A stretch of 64,000 nt of DNA from Corythucha ciliata (lineage: Eukaryota > Arthropoda > Insecta > Hemiptera > Tingidae), in contig CM075941.1 of NCBI GenBank assembly GCA_038030265.1, positions 46,996,164 through 47,060,163 of the forward strand, written 5' to 3'. A program made the translations under genes and the position numbers. Shown in pieces: positions 55,480-64,000 of the stretch (position 1 is its first letter; each line of letters starts with the position of its first letter). Below the pieces are notes generated by a model, which saw only the letters and a program-made list of their open reading frames with translations, was not told where the DNA came from and made no database searches.

Positions 55480-55795
55480 AGGGAATTTTCCCTCAACTTG
55501 GGGGACGGAGTGCATTTCCAGGTGTAGGTATACTTGTTTTCCCCAATTTTAATTTATTTGTTCCCCTTCCTAACTGCAACGTGGCTTTTAGTCTCCTAAG
55601 GGTGTCTAACCCGAGAAGGATGTCGAAGGAATCGTGGAAATTAAAAATGAAAAGTTTACTTGGGACTTAAGTTTTCCCGAAAAATTCTTTACTGCTCAGC
55701 ACAATGCTGTGTGTCCCAGAGCTCTCGCTATGGGCAGTTTTTACAGAAAAGTTTTCCTCTCGAATCTTTTCTTCTGCTCGAACTTCCGGTGTGCC
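55480..55795 (-). repeat. Antisense fragment related to Gypsy C protease
   Basis: 55480-55795 is nearly the reverse complement of about 49425-49745, the Gypsy C protease and linker. One deletion of about 35 nt (near 55773) and scattered substitutions separate the copies. The two inverted copies lie about 5.7 kb apart. Protease residues from IDTGSSS-flanking sequence onward can be followed on the minus strand. Confidence 0.85.
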
Positions 55796-55944
55796 GCCGG
55801 AACGACGAGTTTTCATCGGTACATTTCGTGTGTCGGAGGCTGAAGAATATAATCAGAATTGAATAACTGCAAATGTGGTTTTAGTTTGACGGAAATAAGA
55901 GAAAAGTAAGTTCACTTTACACAACACAAGACAAGAGTAACCCA

Positions 55945-57057
55945 CACTGAGAAAAAAAAACACCACCGAACAGCTCACTCTCCACCGAAAAATTCGTTCA
56001 GTGGAGAATTCCATTTTTTCGGTGGTTAATCTTCACCGAAGACGGCAGCCATATTGTAAAATTACAGCCGATGGTTCTGCGGTTGAGCGTTCTGCGGTCG
56101 TATAGCCAAACGTAGGTGAACATTCACCGCAGAAGAAATTACTTCTCCACTGAACTATTTCTTCGGTGGCTTAAAATTCGATGACACGCCGAATAAAATT
56201 TACTGAAGATCGGTGACATTATTTCGGTAGTTGTTTTACTGAACGTCGGACGATCCTCAGCTGAGCATTGGTAAACAACGACAAGTAGCCTATCGTCGTT
56301 GGCTATCCACCGAGTAACCACGCCAAGCGAGCGAGACGAACGAATGAAGCTTCTAGTTCTAACTGAGTTGGGGAGAGGAGAGCACGAGTTCAGTGTTCAG
56401 GTGGTGATTGTGTGTGTTGGGTGACCGTAAGAAAATATCGGTTATTTGCAAGTACTAAAATTATTATTTCGGTTGGTGTAGTTCGTTGTAATTAATTTTT
56501 ATCGAGTTTTACGACGCTTCCTGACTACCATGAAGGATGAACCTATTTCAAGAACATTATAACAGTGGTGCTGCATGATTGAATGCATTTTTTTGTGAGC
56601 CTAGTTTTCGGATTATGTGAATTTATTCCCTTTTACTTGTACATTGTGCTATGTACTTTATTCCCTACTAAAGATAATGCAAGCATTTTAAACAGTGTAC
56701 TATAGTTTATGGAGCAATGCTTCTCCTTTTTTGACCTTCACTGTGAATTACAGGCCTGGTGATTCATTCCACCCTCGCTGAATTTCGGTGGGTGTTTCCC
56801 ACCAAAAGGGTCGGGATACCGATCATGATTGATTGCGCACCGATATCAAGCGACTAGCCACCGAACTTCTGGAGATAAGCCGGAGAACTCCGAGACCGAA
56901 CATAGGCTCATTGAAGACGAAGTTCGGAAGCGAAGTACCGAAATTGTACTCGGAGGTTTTATACCGAACAAAACGCCACCGAACATCACCGGAGAATGTT
57001 ACTCGAAGAAGATCGGTGGTCTTTTCACCGCCGAAGGCCTCATTTTTTCTCTCAGTG
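55945..57057. mobile_element. CACTG-ended element with CACCGAA subterminal repeats
   Basis: The ends CACTGAGAAAAAA and TTTTTTCTCTCAGTG are inverted copies. Within about 300 bp of each end the motif CACCGAA or its complement TTCGGTG recurs many times. CACTR ends plus subterminal repeats fit the CACTA/CMC group. The duplication may be only CA (2 bp), so it is weak evidence. No transposase was recognised; the frames at 56829-57072 are products of the repeats. Confidence 0.6.
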
Positions 57058-57569
57058 CATAACCTGGCCTAAGCGGGTTGCAAAACTGTTGAAGTAGGAC
57101 TGAAGAGCGCATGAGTGGAAATCGTCTATTCCAGTCAGCATTGTATTTTCACACTTTCAAGTCAATTTAATCATTTTATGGATAAGATAGCTGAAAAGTT
57201 AGGACGTTGCCACGTTATTCACCATCTGTGTTTCGGCGATGGTCTTCAAAATTCGGCTGAGGGAAAAATAAAATAGAAGAAGGGGTCGTCAGTGGTGGCT
57301 TCATGCATTAACGAAAGAATGATGTTCGGCTGCTATGAAACATTGAGAATCGCGGATCACGAGCAGTTTTTTGAGTTAAGGGGATGTGACCTTCGAAATT
57401 CGAGGATCTTCTTGAAAGGGTGACTCCATATTCCATACCTCGAGAAGAAAAGCAACAGAACTTCACCAGTTGCTTTACTATTCGTGTGAATGCTTTCGTA
57501 AGTTCACCCTGGTAGCGTATATTGCATATTCATTTACTTGTACTTATAACGATTCGTTTGTAGTTATCG

Positions 57570-57773
57570 CAGGTGCATGGAAATACGGGAAAAAAGCAGT
57601 CCGTGGACATGGATGTTTCGAGTCAGGTGCTCAACTGCTTACAAAATTACATCCCGGAAGTTTGGAAGGCAATATGGCTTGATTTACTACCAAATATTTT
57701 GCCAGTCAAGACAGGGAATGCTTTAAAATTTTCAGATATTCGGGTAAAAATACACAGATACCCCAGTATTTAA
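57570..57773 (+). CDS. Unrecognised open frame, possible exon
   Basis: Preceded by TTATCGCAG, a fair splice acceptor, the frame encodes about 65 residues with ordinary composition (SQVLNCLQNYIPEVWKAIW). I recognise no family. It lies inside the 9-kb TIR element and could be an exon of its lost transposase or of a captured gene. It may equally be chance. Confidence 0.25.
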   Translation, partial: QVHGNTGKKQSVDMDVSSQVLNCLQNYIPEVWKAIWLDLLPNILPVKTGNALKFSDIRVKIHRYPSI

Positions 57774-57882
57774 CGTAAAAACAAATAGATCCATAAATAT
57801 AAGGTACTTACTACCAGGAACTGCATGTTTTCGTAATTGGTATACGTATAGTACTATAGTACACACCAAGTTGTGGGGGTGC

Positions 57883-59855
57883 CAGGGGCGTAGCCAGCCC
57901 ATGATCATGGGGTGGGCAGCCAGCCAGGCACACGGATTCAGAGTTTGGGGGGGGGGAGGGGAGCTCACGTCTTGAGAAGAAGTGCTCGTTCGCGGATGAA
58001 ATCCATGAAAAGGACAGTTTCCGGCTAGTACTGAGCGAAAACACCCATTCGCGGCTAGAATTGAGAAATACCGCTGATTCACGTTAAACTTGAGAAATAA
58101 ATCTGCTCATTATTCGCGGTTGAAATTGAGAAAACACGCCAATCTGCGGTTTCGCGATCCAAAGTCCGGGCCGAAATTAAGAAAATGCGCTAATTCTCGG
58201 TTTACAGTGCTCTTTTCACGGCTAAAATTGACAAAATAAATGCGCGTTCAATGTAGAATTGAGAAAAATCGCTCATTTGCGGCTAAAATTGAGGGAAAAT
58301 GCCAATTCACGGCTAAAATTGAGAAATGGAGCTCATTCACGCATTTTGAGACGGAATCGGACGGTTTTCACGGATTTTGGGACGAAAACTGAGAGACGGC
58401 ACCAGTTCGTGGTTTCTCAAACCAACATCTCGGTGAAAATTGCGAAAAAGTGATAATTGACTGTTTTTATACATTTATATAGCAAGTTTGCGGGTACAAT
58501 CGAGAAAGAGGGCGACTTAGCGCATACATTTTTGAAAAAGTTATTATTTTCGGCTAAAATTAAGGCACATTGAGGAAAACACCTATTTTAAGGTTCGCGA
58601 TGCCACGTCCAAATCAAAATTAATGAAATTCGTTAACATGAGTATTATGTGGACCTTTTCACTGCTGAAATTTGAAGCGGGGCATTGCTCAAGGCAGAAT
58701 TGAGATTAAAGCACGAATTTGCGGTTAACATTGAGGGAAAATGAATTGGCAAAATTGTCACCGTTTTTTGTTGATTATAGTGTAATTGTCGTGGCTAAAA
58801 TTGAGAAATAGCGTTCATTCACAGGTTACATTAAGGAAAAACTGTTCTTTTGCGGCTGAAACTGACAGAACGCACCTATTCGCGGTTTATAGGCGATGCC
58901 CAGTGCTGGCCGTAATTAGAATAGTAAATCAAAAATGCGTTATTTCACGGTTTTTTGAGACCTTTTTACGGTTAAAATGAAGAAAATGGGCTGTAGTTCG
59001 AGGTAGAATTGAGAAAAAGCACTCAGTTTCACCTAAAATTAAAGAAAAACGTCAATTCGACGCTACAAATAGTGCTCATTCACGAGTTAAATGAGGGGGG
59101 AGGGGAATTCTGTGCAACTCCTCTTGGGGAAAAACTGGATCCCCCACGCCTGTGATCAGATTCACTGGCGAAAATAACAGATAAACCATTGCCTTTTTGC
59201 AGGATTCTAACAGGATCTGGAGGTTAGAATCGCGTCAATTCACGGTCATCTGAGACTAAATTTGCACAGAAACGGCCACTATCCGTCAAAAAATGAATAT
59301 CTGCTGGAAACCTGTCGTTTGTAGCCTTTTATTTCGGATTTTATGTCGAAAAATTGAAACATCTCTCCCCCCCCCCACTCCGGAAAGTGATAGTTTTGGA
59401 GCTAAACTTTAAATTTTAGACCTGAGACGGTAAACAGAGCTGGCAGTTTCTCTCCCGCCATAAGTCTGTATGGCACAGCGGGCTAAACACGATTTGAGCT
59501 AACCCAAACACACGTAATTGCGCGTCGAACCTTGCGAAAATGAGATTTTAGTGCGAAAAATCAGCAAAATCGGTTACCAAGTTAAGCCGACCCTCGAAAT
59601 CGGTTTGTCAGCAACAAATATCCGCGAATTTTTGATTTTTGGTGAAACCTATGTGCGAAAATGTGTTGTTTTTTTAGTGAGAAAAATTCGCAAAATTGGT
59701 TTCATGGGGCGAAATATAATACATTTTTGTTTCTGTTAGCCACAGGGAATATATTTTTGGAATTTTGGGGGTGGGCAGCTGCCCTACGAAATCTGCGTTT
59801 TTGATTCTAGGGGAGGGCAACTGCCCACCCCTGTCCCCCGCTGGCTACGCCCATG
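57883..59855. mobile_element. hAT-like element, 1973 bp, filled with family-1 array
   Basis: The ends CAGGGGCGTAGCCAGC and GCTGGCTACGCCCATG are inverted copies. GGGGGTGC (57875-57882) and GGGGTTGC (59856-59863) are 8-bp flanks differing at one base. GGGCAACTGCCCACCCC near the right end matches the truncated copy at 32125. The interior is a family-1 array and some family-4 units, and no transposase is present. Confidence 0.72.
57975..59100 (+). repeat. Degenerate ~30-nt array, family 1 (inside hAT-like element)
   Basis: Units such as CGCTCATTTGCGGCTAAAAT plus TGAGAAAA recur every 29-33 nt. They are less diverged around 58250-58350 than elsewhere. Family-4-like units follow at 59500-59700. Confidence 0.75.
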
Positions 59856-59863
59856 GGGGTTGC

Positions 59864-61090
59864 TATGATCTTTTAGACAATAGGACCTTCCCAACCACTA
59901 TCCCCCCCTATTAGCCATGGACTGAACAGTACAAAATCATCCAAATGCTGACATACACCCTGTATTTTGAGAGAATTAAATACATTCTTCAAACTTGTAG
60001 GTACATTTATTTGAGAATTACTAATTAATAAAAAACTAATGTTTCTTACAAGACTAGTATGACATAATAAAAAAAATTTTAATTTATGTTTATGGGGAAA
60101 TCATCACTGCTAGTTCTTCAAGCACCAATGACTCTAATTTTTCCATCTTCAGGCACTATCCCCAAGGCATAATTGAATGATTCAAAGGCAGAGCCCCAAC
60201 GCGTCGCCCCTTCGTCCTCCAAATATTTTCTTGACCTCTTCTGCGGTCTGTCACTTAGTGGTGATACTACCGGCTTTCTTTGTCCTTCGTGTTTTTGTGT
60301 TGCGATGCCCTCTTTGAGTACAGCCCAGGATTTGTTTTTACCAGGGCAATAAGCTCCCTCACTTCATCGCGTCTACCAGCTTCATCTACCACCGAACAGT
60401 AGACCACTTTTTCATTTTGAAATAATACACTTTTTGATAAATAAACTTTTTAAAACAAAATCTAGAAGGAAATGGCGAGCAGAGTTATTTGATTTTGATA
60501 ACAGTTGCCGGGTAGAAAGAACCTCCAAACTCATGGAACAAGAAAAAATATTGGAGATGCCTAAAAATACCTTGAAGTGTGCCGGAAATATCATCTAGTA
60601 GGCGGGGCCTATTTCACCGCAGTTGAATTCTATTGGTTCTATTAGTTCAAACTTGACGACGGCTACTCAACATCAAATGCTATTGGCCGAACGCAAGAAG
60701 TTGACGCGAGAAGTTGATATTGGTTCAACTCTGCGTTGCGTCCTGCGTTCTGTGCAGCGTCCCACAACGCTAACTTAAACGTTCTATTATAGACGACAAT
60801 GAACATTTTTAAATAAAATAATTAACAACTCTAAACTGAAGAAGAAAACAGGGAGCCATACGAGCGGAGTTCTCTGTGTTTAAAAATGTGATTAAACAAT
60901 TGTTTTTTGATAATTTTGAGATTTTGAAAACTTCAACAATCAATGTAGCAGTGGAAAGAACCTCAAACCTAGACCCTGCCTTCTAAACTTAAATGCGATT
61001 GGCTGAACGCAACCGTGGACGCGAGAGTTGGATGAAATTCGCGTTGCTTCCTGCGTTCTGCGTTGCGTCCTGCGGCGGCGTCCTTGCGTC
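59864..61090. other. Right part of the 9-kb element; little recognisable
   Basis: 60700-60760 and 61040-61090 repeat GCGTTGCGTCCTGCGTTCTG-like words, subterminal repeats of the TAA-flanked element. 60118-60363 (-) holds an open frame described separately. Otherwise AT-rich with no gene evident. Confidence 0.45.
60118..60363 (-). pseudogene. Unrecognised C-terminal coding remnant
   Basis: This is a frame without a start codon, about 81 residues, ending at TGA (60118-60120). Its composition is protein-like: a basic SDRPQKRSRKYLEDEGATRW, then FNYALGIVPEDGKIRVIGA. The overlapping frame upstream (VRELIALVKTNPGLYSK) faintly resembles a MADF-type DNA-binding start, which would suit the second protein of a Harbinger element. 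That link is a guess. Confidence 0.3.
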
Positions 61091-61110
61091 TTATGTAGAC
61101 GGGGCTTAAA

Positions 61111-64000
61111 ATGTTAACGCTCTTAACTCAAATCCGCTATTTTCGGAGATGTAACGGTCTGCATCCAAGGGTGCGACATGTCAAGAAGCCGCCTGGGGCG
61201 CGAGTTCCCCACGTTTCGGTCCGGCTGACCCTTTGAAGTGGATGGCAAGTGGTGGATTATTATAGCTATGTACAATTGTACATATCTTAGGTGCGCACAG
61301 TCCCTGTTTCGCTTGATTATTCAACAAAAATACGTCCACCTCACCTTCGTTGAAATGGAATTCTACTGGACTAGTCATCCTATTCTTTCGGCTCAAAAAT
61401 AAACCTTCAGGGAGTAATTAGGCAGAAAGCGATTTATATACGAGAAGCTTTAAATTTAATCGGCCTTCTTCAACCCAGAAGCTTAACCCCTCAGTCACTA
61501 TCGCCTCGCCAACACTTTCATTCACGTACTGCCTCCACACCTTTCTTCTCAGGCAGAACATCACGTCGGCACGAGAGTCATCAATCTTTTGAATAGTTGA
61601 TAGTATATAGCGCCTAACTATAGAAAAGGGGCACGAGGTGGGTCGCTAATGAGATTTTGAGATTTTCAGACATTAAATTAGATGGCCGGGGTAGTTAAGA
61701 GAGTTCACGCGTCACCGATCGGAATTTTCCTCGCGCGGGTACCTTATAAAAAAGGTCGGGTATATATTGCGAGACACTTTCCACGATTGGTGCGTATACA
61801 GTGCGCGAAGGGGTGAGGGTCAAGAGAGACTTTTTTAAAACTTTTTTCAGAGAATTAGATTTCACCGAATTAATGGAGTCGTCAATTGTCATTTATTACA
61901 TTTTAACTGTGGTGGGGTCGAGTGGGGGGTGGGGGAATTCGGCCAGGGAATCTATAGGACCCTCCCCTTGGTGACTAATTTTCTACGATTTCATGATAAA
62001 TTACACGCCTCACCGACCACTCCCTCCACTAGATCATCTTTTTCAGTGATTTGTTCTTGATCTCTCCAATAATGAAATCTCCAGAGTTTTTTTTTTTTTC
62101 AAGAGCTCGAAATAAATGAATAAATAAACGAAATCTAGATCTCCTAGTTTTGCGTGATGCTGTACTGATAGTATCGAGCGGGTTCTTCTAGGTAATCCTC
62201 TCAAGGACTCGTATTTAGCACAAAAGGTGGCCGAGAGCAAATGGCGTGAGAGTATGCGGCGTGTGGTATGAGTTGTGTGTGGTGGGAGGTGAGGAACAAA
62301 CTCCTCGAAAAACTACTCCAATCACTTAAATACGGAATAAGCTGAGAGGATTTGAGACTTGAAATGTGATGCGAGTTGGAGAGCGCGCGGCGAGACAGGT
62401 TTTTTTGGGAATACGGGGAAATGCAATATTAAAAGTCACATTTCGGCGGTAGATGTTTTCAGAGGATGGTGGTGGTATTTGATGGGGTACGAGTGATGGG
62501 GAGGGGGTTTCTTTCTCGTCTCATAATTCAAAATACATCGTATATTATGTAATAACAAATTTATATTTTTCTTCTGGAGCGTACCTTCTAAAGCGCTTGG
62601 CTGAGTAATTTTTCTCAATTCTACTCCTCGATGGGTGACATATAATTTCAGTTTATTCTCTACTTCCCATGCGCTTGTATGTCTCTCTCAGTTTTCATTC
62701 CCCCCTGCGAGGCGTCTGTTAATTATTCCCCTTATTCAAATTGCGCACCGCGCTCTCTTCCTTTGGCATCAGGCAAACAAAAAGTGTTCATTTCACCGAG
62801 TCCCCCCCCCCCTGAAGGAGAGTATATTTTTGCTCTTGACAAAGATGTTTTCCTGTCTGATTTTCCACCTTTCTAGGAGCCAAAGATTCCGTGCAAGAGA
62901 GTTTTACGCGGGTGGAAGAGCCATTCCCCCCTCCGCCACCTTCCGGCCATCTTTGAATGTTTCTCGCGATAGAGAGGGACGTCGCCCCTAAATTTCTAGT
63001 GCGACGGAACGTCTCTGTTATAAAGAGCGGTCGGTGGGAAGGGTGATGAAAAGGAACTAATGTTGAAGAGGTGAAATGGAATGGATAGTTGAAAGAGAGG
63101 GAGTGAAGAAATTAATTAAAGTAAATCAAAAGAGTCGCTGTGGTGAAACAAGAATTCTTCGATATTAGCCCCTATAGTATAGTGCTCCAGCGGAAAGTCA
63201 AAAGGACTGTTCAAATGGTTTCACCTGATCTAAAGCAAAAAGAAGTGGTAGTGTTAATGGAGGGGTGGGGTGGGGCTTAAATATGGAATTGAAAATGATA
63301 AAAATCTTTCCTCGTGGGTTCTAGAGAACTCATTTCACTTATAGAACCGAACAAAGGAAGCCATTTTTTTTATTTCTTTCTTTAAAAAAAAAAAAAAGCG
63401 GTTGAACGGCATATTTCTGTTGTTTAAAAATGCGAGATCGTGACTGCAAAATATAAACAGAAGTCTCCACCCTGCCCATTCACAACAACTTCTCTCTCGC
63501 CGAAGGGTCAACCGAGTGCACTGAATGGGTATACCCTGCCCCAGGGCCGAGCGCGCGCGTGTGTGTGTGTGAGGTGGACCGACGCGGCGGCGTGACGGGG
63601 CGACGGCGGCTCCAAATAAGACGAGACAACAAAAACTGATTATAACTGTGCTCCTAGTTTGTACACTTGGCAAACTATCTAGCGCCGTTCGAGTTATCCA
63701 TTTTTTTTTTTTTTTTTTAAATCTTGTCTCCACTTAAGTAGGTCTTTTATTTTCTTGTCTGACGGAATCTTGAGGGTGAAGGGGGAGGAGACTCTCTTGG
63801 CATGTCCATCTCAGTAAACCGAGCGTGACATCTTTTGATTCTCTGGAATTTTTGCCTTTTCTCCTCCTTTACCACCAACATCAAAACGATACTAGCCCTT
63901 CTGTTTTCATTTTAAAAACACAATTTCAGCAAGCTTGCCATCCCCTCCTCTCCCAACGCACCTCATCCACTCAATTTGTTAACAAAGTGAAAAGAGTGGC
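61111..64000. other. No recognisable gene
   Basis: A 71-codon frame at 61181-61396 (-) has plausible composition but no motif I know. Frames at 62635-62991 (+) and 63335-63733 (-) look non-coding. 63551-63571 is a GC/GT dinucleotide tract, and 63385-63398 and 63702-63718 are homopolymer runs. The remaining sequence of Gypsy C expected to the right of the 9-kb element is not visible here. Confidence 0.45.

Larger units (their letters stand above)
52118..61107. mobile_element. Large TIR element, 8990 bp, TSD TAA
   Basis: TAA (52115-52117 and 61108-61110) flanks the inverted ends AGCCCCGTCTACATAAG and CTTATGTAGACGGGGCT. The homology continues inward (ACGCAAGGACGC, GCAGAACGCAGGAAGCAA), interrupted on the left by a 2-kb foldback. 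A TAA duplication suggests PIF/Harbinger-type mobilisation. The interior holds a 9-bp-TSD element, a THAP-like exon, an antisense retroelement piece, a CACTG-ended element, a hAT-like element and two unassigned open frames. I did not find a Harbinger transposase. Part of the length is from later insertions. Confidence 0.78.

Noticed and set aside
54304..57135. Larger element bounded by inverted AATAGACGATTTCC
   Set aside because: Only 14 bp match, and the left copy overlaps the 9-bp duplication; no outer duplication.
62635..62991. 118-codon open frame (+) as a gene
   Set aside because: No motif; overlaps C-rich low-complexity sequence.

Overview
The window is eukaryotic and reads as gene-poor, transposon-rich DNA from an invertebrate animal, most likely an arthropod. 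The evidence is two spliced genes with very short introns (50-104 nt), an F-box protein of the FBXO7/nutcracker type, a THAP zinc-finger gene, Ty3/Gypsy elements including a CsRn1-type one, hAT DNA transposons and several LINEs. I cannot name the species. Nothing prokaryotic is present.

Layout. 1-7.7 kb: degenerate short-repeat arrays, foldback sequences and a GGTCTC microsatellite, with no recognisable gene. 7749-9056 (+): a compact, apparently intact five-exon FBXO7-like gene (338 aa) with a poly(A) signal just after the stop. 10.8-12.9 kb: a LINE pseudogene. 13-15 kb: repeat arrays and a TTAA-flanked foldback MITE. 15150-23150: an 8001-bp hAT-like element with 8-bp target duplications (CATGTTAA); inside it is a broken LINE, itself split by a younger, 5'-truncated LINE with one long open frame (839 codons). 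23-26 kb: no recognisable gene. 26.3-32.1 kb: repeat arrays, including a second hAT-like element (27185-31341, duplications GCTACAGC) made almost wholly of three kinds of array. 32-35.7 kb: MITEs. 35.8-36.6 kb (-): a THAP gene. 36.9-37.3 kb: a tRNA-derived SINE and a perfect palindrome. 37752 to about 48440: Gypsy element A containing a hAT transposon (duplications CTCCTCAT), which in turn contains Gypsy element B (duplications AGTC); a MITE sits in only one LTR of A. 48.4-52.1 kb: Gypsy element C, split by an AT-flanked insertion. 52118-61107: a 9-kb TAA-flanked element whose left terminal repeat holds a 2000-bp foldback and whose interior holds a 9-bp-TSD element, a THAP-like exon, an antisense piece related to Gypsy C, a CACTG-ended element and a third array-filled hAT-like element. 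61-64 kb: no recognisable gene.

The feature that ordinary annotation would miss is that much of the non-coding sequence is degenerate arrays with a unit near 30 nt (several sequence families), and that a large part of this lies inside elements that can be bounded exactly by terminal inverted repeats and target-site duplications. The two host genes have no evident functional link to each other. The rest is a record of at least four layers of nested transposition.
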